Shown here: in pieces, positions 7,495-10,034 of the stretch
How positions within the stretch are numbered: position 1 is the stretch's first letter
How the letters are laid out: every line of letters begins with the position of its first letter
From: Bacteroidales bacterium UBA3824
GTDB lineage: Bacteria; Bacteroidota; Bacteroidia; Bacteroidales; UBA3824
Reading direction: 5' to 3'
NCBI GenBank assembly: GCA_002393195.1
Contig: DGIK01000076.1
Coordinates: forward strand, 1 to 10,034
Length of the DNA: 10,034 bases
Translations under genes and position numbers: made by a program
Notes under the pieces: generated by a model
Database searches by the model: none
What the model saw: the letters and a program-made list of their open reading frames with translations, nothing else
Told to the model about the DNA's origin: nothing

Positions 7495-7776
7495 ATGGAA
7501 ACAGCTGCATACAATAGTCTGAGGGACTACCTCTACCAAGCGCTCTCACCCGACGAAAAACTTCGTATGGGCGAGGAACTTATGTTCCGTGCAAAAGAGG
7601 AACAAGGGGAGCCACCTCTTAAACGCTACACAATAGAGGAAATCCACGCAATGATTGACGAAAGCGAGCGTCAACTTGCCGCAGGCTTATGGCAAGATAG
7701 CGAAGATATGATGCGCGAATTAGAAGAAGAGTTCGCCGCCGAAGAAGAGCAATATGAATATGCAGTGGCGGTATGA
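7495..7776 (+). CDS. Putative antitoxin of a type II toxin-antitoxin pair
   Basis: The 93-residue acidic protein lies immediately before a ParE/RelE-like toxin and overlaps it by 4 nt (ATGA), the classic order of a type II module. In such modules the antitoxin binds and neutralises the toxin and often represses the operon. The N-terminal half has a SPDEKLRMGEELMFRA helix, the middle has YTIEEIHAMIDESERQLAAG, and the C-terminus is a strongly acidic helix (ELEEEFAAEEEQ). I see no obvious ribbon-helix-helix or HTH motif, so repression by this protein is uncertain. Start choice: an in-frame TTG at 7474 would place the first codons inside the promoter -7 box, whereas ATG at 7495 lies just after the predicted transcription start. 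Identification rests mainly on context and general resemblance to Bacteroidota addiction-module antitoxins. Confidence 0.75.
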   Translation: METAAYNSLRDYLYQALSPDEKLRMGEELMFRAKEEQGEPPLKRYTIEEIHAMIDESERQLAAGLWQDSEDMMRELEEEFAAEEEQYEYAVAV

Positions 7777-8117
7777 AAGTGATTTGGACAGAATTGGCGA
7801 AACAACAAATGCGCCATATCGCAAAATACATACGCATCAATTTTGGCGTCACAGCAAGAAAGAATTTCACAGAGGAAATACGACACACCAATCTTTTGCT
7901 TGCCACGCATCCGAACATTGGAGTCGTTGAACCTTTGTTGGATGATTGTGCCAAAACATATCGCAGTTTTGTTATCAAACGGCACGATAAAATTGTCTAT
8001 CACGTTGGTGACGATAGAATTGAAGTGGTAGCGTTTTGGGACTGTCGCCAAGACCCCGAAAGACTTGTTTCGCAAATCAAAACAGACAAAAACACAAACG
8101 AAACCAACGACCAATAA
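7773..8117 (+). CDS. RelE/ParE-superfamily toxin
   Basis: This 114-residue protein matches the small RelE/ParE fold. It opens with a MKVIWTELAKQQMRHIAKYI strand-helix, followed by a second helix (ARKNFTEEI), LLATHPNIGVVEPLL, a SFVIKRHDKIVYHV strand pair, and the ending IEVVAFWDCRQDPERL. The WDCRQDPE-type end is common in Bacteroidota ParE-like toxins. Family members either block gyrase (ParE) or cleave ribosome-bound mRNA (RelE). The LLATHPNIGVVEP and FVIKRH segments point to the ParE-like side, but the target cannot be assigned. A hydrophilic tail rich in Asn, Thr and Lys (about residues 98-114) extends past the fold. The ATG overlaps the antitoxin stop by 4 nt, implying translational coupling, and a strong terminator follows. 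The frame is intact, so the toxin is probably functional. Confidence 0.88.
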   Translation: MKVIWTELAKQQMRHIAKYIRINFGVTARKNFTEEIRHTNLLLATHPNIGVVEPLLDDCAKTYRSFVIKRHDKIVYHVGDDRIEVVAFWDCRQDPERLVSQIKTDKNTNETNDQ

Positions 8118-8126
8118 ATATCGTTA

Positions 8127-8159
8127 ATGGAAACGGCTTGTCCGCTTCCATTTTTTTTT
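8127..8159 (+). terminator. Rho-independent terminator of the toxin-antitoxin operon
   Basis: ATGGAA (8127-8132) pairs with TTCCAT (8146-8151); after one A/C mismatch, CGG (8134-8136) pairs with CCG (8142-8144) around the loop CTTGT. Nine T residues (8151-8159) follow. It begins 10 nt after the toxin stop and separates the module from the peptidase gene. Confidence 0.85.
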
Positions 8160-8192
8160 GACAAATTACTCCTCAATTCCCAAAAATTTCAT

Positions 8193-8200
8193 TACCTTTG
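8193..8200 (+). promoter_or_regulatory. Candidate -7 promoter element for the oligopeptidase gene
   Basis: TACCTTTG matches TAnnTTTG exactly, 31 nt before the ATG at 8231. No TTTG is found at the ideal 19-21 nt spacing; the nearest (8157-8160, at the end of the terminator T-run) is 32 nt away, too far for one promoter. The terminator immediately upstream makes an independent promoter here necessary. Confidence 0.6.
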
Positions 8201-8230
8201 CGCCGATTATTGTATAACGCAAAAATTACA

Positions 8231-10034
8231 ATGAAAACGCTCAAATTTTACACAGGAGTATTAATATTAACTATGGCAAGTGCTTGCAATTCAGGAATTA
8301 AAGCCCCAGAAGCCGAAATTGTCCCCAAGGAGTTTTCGGAGTTTGGGAACACGAGGATAGACAATTATTATTGGATGAACGAGAGGAAGAATCCAAAGGT
8401 GATGAGTTACCTTAAAGAAGAAAACGACTATACCGACGCTATGTTCCTGAAACCGACGGCATTGTTGTCGAAAAAAATTGCCGCCGAAATCAAGAGCCGC
8501 ATCGTAGAGGAGGACAGCACTGTCCCGTACCTCGAAAACGAATATTACTACGTAACTCGCTACGACAAGGGCAAGGACTACGAAATATATTACCGCCGAC
8601 ACAACAGCCCCGACTCCACCGAGGAGGTGCTGCTCGATGTCAACGAAATAGCCGAAGGGCACGACTACTTCGATGTCGCCGACATCTGCGTAAGCCCAAA
8701 CAACAAGATGTTGGCGTACAACGTTGATACCGTAAGCCGCCGCAAATACGAAATACGTTTCATCGACCTCATTAGCGGCAAACCCAAAAATGACGTCATC
8801 CCAAACACCGCCCCCGGATTAGTGTTTGCAAACGATTCGCGCACGTTTTTCTATGTTGGCAAGGAGACCAACACTCTCCGCGCATCCAAGATTTTCAGGC
8901 ACGTGGTCGGCAGCGATTGCAGCACCGACAAGGAGATTTTTTATGAGGACGACCCAACCTTCGACCTCGACATATCGCGCAGTCAGTCAGACGATTGGAT
9001 TATAATCAGCCATTCGAGCAGCACATCGTCGGAAGCAAGGCTCATCCCAACCAACGCCCCGTACAAAGACCCGGTAATATTCCGCAAGCGTGAGAAAAAT
9101 CTCGAATATTCCATCGACCACTGCAACGGCACGTTCTACATACTCACCAACGAGAACGCCAAAAACTTCTGCATAATGACCTGCGACTCTGCAAGTTACG
9201 ACAACAATTGGAAAGTCCTCGTCCCACACGATGAGAAGGTCTTGATTAATAGTTTTACGGTGTTTGACGATTATCTCGTGCTTGAAGAAATGCGCGAAGG
9301 CCTTGTTTGCTTTGAGGTGATGGACTTGAAAACCAAGGAACGCCACCTGATAGATTTTGGTCAGGAGGCATATACGGCGTGGACAGAAGAAAACCCCGAA
9401 CACAATTCCAAGGTGTTCAGATACGGATATTCGAGCTTCACGACGCCGTATTCTGTAATCGAGTACGACCTCGCTACACGCGAAAAACGTGTCCTCAAAG
9501 AACAGCAAGTGCCCGGCTACGACAAGAGCAAATACGAAGTAAAGCGCGTGATGGTAACAGTGCGCGACAATACGCAAGTGCCTGTTACACTGTTATATAA
9601 GAAAGACATCAACCTCCACGGCAACAACAACGTACTCCAATACGCATACGGCGCATACGGATATTCGGAGGACGACGGATTTTTCTCGTCGGTTTTCAGC
9701 CTTGTTGACCGAGGATTCGTATTTGCACTCGCACACGTGCGCGGCGGCAGCGAAATGGGTCGCAAGTGGTACGAGGATGGCAAATTGCTCAACAAGATGA
9801 ACACTTTCAACGATTTTATCGACGTAACCAAATACTTGATAGACAACGACATAACATCGCCCAACAAAATGTATGCTATGGGTGGTTCGGCGGGTGGACT
9901 TCTGATGGGCGCAATCTCCAATATGGCTCCCGAACTCTACAACGGAATCATTGCGCAAGTGCCTTTCGTTGATGTAGTTACAACGATGTTGGACGAATCT
10001 ATCCCCCTCACCACCGGCGAGTACGACGAATGGG
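8231..10034 (+). CDS. ptrB: Oligopeptidase B (S9A serine peptidase), exported, 3'-truncated by the window
   Basis: The first 601 codons are present and the frame runs open to the window end. Oligopeptidase B cleaves short peptides after Arg/Lys. The N-terminal part (about 25-430) should be the gating beta-propeller and contains an early YYWMNER segment typical of S9A. The alpha/beta-hydrolase domain shows YAYGAYGYS (471-479), HVRGGSEMG (502-510), the nucleophile in GGSAGG (S553), and AQVPFVDVVTTMLDESIPLTTGEYDEW, nearly identical to E. coli PtrB as I recall it. The catalytic Asp and His, about 85 and 120 residues beyond the serine in E. coli, fall outside the window. Unlike the cytosolic E. 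coli enzyme, this one starts with a signal sequence and a possible lipobox (ASAC, C19), so it is probably a periplasmic lipoprotein or secreted. It appears to be transcribed alone. Confidence 0.93.
   Translation, partial: MKTLKFYTGVLILTMASACNSGIKAPEAEIVPKEFSEFGNTRIDNYYWMNERKNPKVMSYLKEENDYTDAMFLKPTALLSKKIAAEIKSRIVEEDSTVPYLENEYYYVTRYDKGKDYEIYYRRHNSPDSTEEVLLDVNEIAEGHDYFDVADICVSPNNKMLAYNVDTVSRRKYEIRFIDLISGKPKNDVIPNTAPGLVFANDSRTFFYVGKETNTLRASKIFRHVVGSDCSTDKEIFYEDDPTFDLDISRSQSDDWIIISHSSSTSSEARLIPTNAPYKDPVIFRKREKNLEYSIDHCNGTFYILTNENAKNFCIMTCDSASYDNNWKVLVPHDEKVLINSFTVFDDYLVLEEMREGLVCFEVMDLKTKERHLIDFGQEAYTAWTEENPEHNSKVFRYGYSSFTTPYSVIEYDLATREKRVLKEQQVPGYDKSKYEVKRVMVTVRDNTQVPVTLLYKKDINLHGNNNVLQYAYGAYGYSEDDGFFSSVFSLVDRGFVFALAHVRGGSEMGRKWYEDGKLLNKMNTFNDFIDVTKYLIDNDITSPNKMYAMGGSAGGLLMGAISNMAPELYNGIIAQVPFVDVVTTMLDESIPLTTGEYDEW

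Noticed and set aside
8157..8163. TTGACA resembling a sigma-70 -35 box
   Set aside because: It is formed by the end of the terminator T-run, has no TATAAT at 16-18 nt, and Bacteroidota primary promoters do not use this box.
8987..9958. Open frames of 121-196 codons on the - strand
   Set aside because: All are antisense to the oligopeptidase B gene, which has intact motifs throughout. They show no recognisable domain.
1..10034. CRISPR array, tRNA/rRNA gene, insertion sequence or phage attachment site
   Set aside because: I saw no regularly spaced repeats, no cloverleaf, no transposase or integrase frame, and no terminal inverted repeats on either strand.

Overview
The window looks like chromosomal DNA from a Bacteroidota bacterium, most likely Bacteroidales. 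The evidence is a Porin_10-type outer-membrane protein, start sites without Shine-Dalgarno sequences, candidate promoters of the TTTG / TAnnTTTG type, and the closest recalled relatives of several proteins. All supported genes lie on the + strand. No stretch longer than about 120 bases is without a gene or a recognisable signal.

Left block (1-3650): a tightly packed apparent operon. It holds the C-terminus of aspartyl-tRNA synthetase, a 67-residue two-helix membrane protein overlapping it by 8 nt, a GTG-started putative porin, and a Gfo/Idh/MocA-family NAD(P)-dependent oxidoreductase. Gaps are -8, 3 and 11 nt. Middle (3651-5568): an intergenic region with a candidate promoter, a complete alpha-phosphohexomutase of the PgcA type, and a strong hairpin terminator. 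Right block: a membrane receptor with a CHASE4-like periplasmic region and a cytoplasmic SpoIIE/PP2C phosphatase (5582-7426); a small type II toxin-antitoxin module with its own promoter and terminator (7446-8159); and the first 601 codons of an exported oligopeptidase B (8231 to the window end).

Most of this is ordinary core-genome content, and I see no convincing undescribed multigene system. The most unusual signal is compositional. Leucine and glycine codon choice changes abruptly inside the phosphohexomutase gene, near its conserved active-site serine motif (about 4170-4330). Leucine is CTC in 1 of 9 codons before and 29 of 33 after. The genes to the left share the first style; those to the right lean toward the second. 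This suggests either recombination at a conserved sequence or an assembly join between two related genomes. Smaller points are a GNRA-capped inverted repeat spanning the end of the phosphatase gene and the toxin-antitoxin promoter, the conserved-looking small membrane gene fused by overlap to aspS, and the lipoprotein-like signal on an enzyme that is cytosolic in E. coli.
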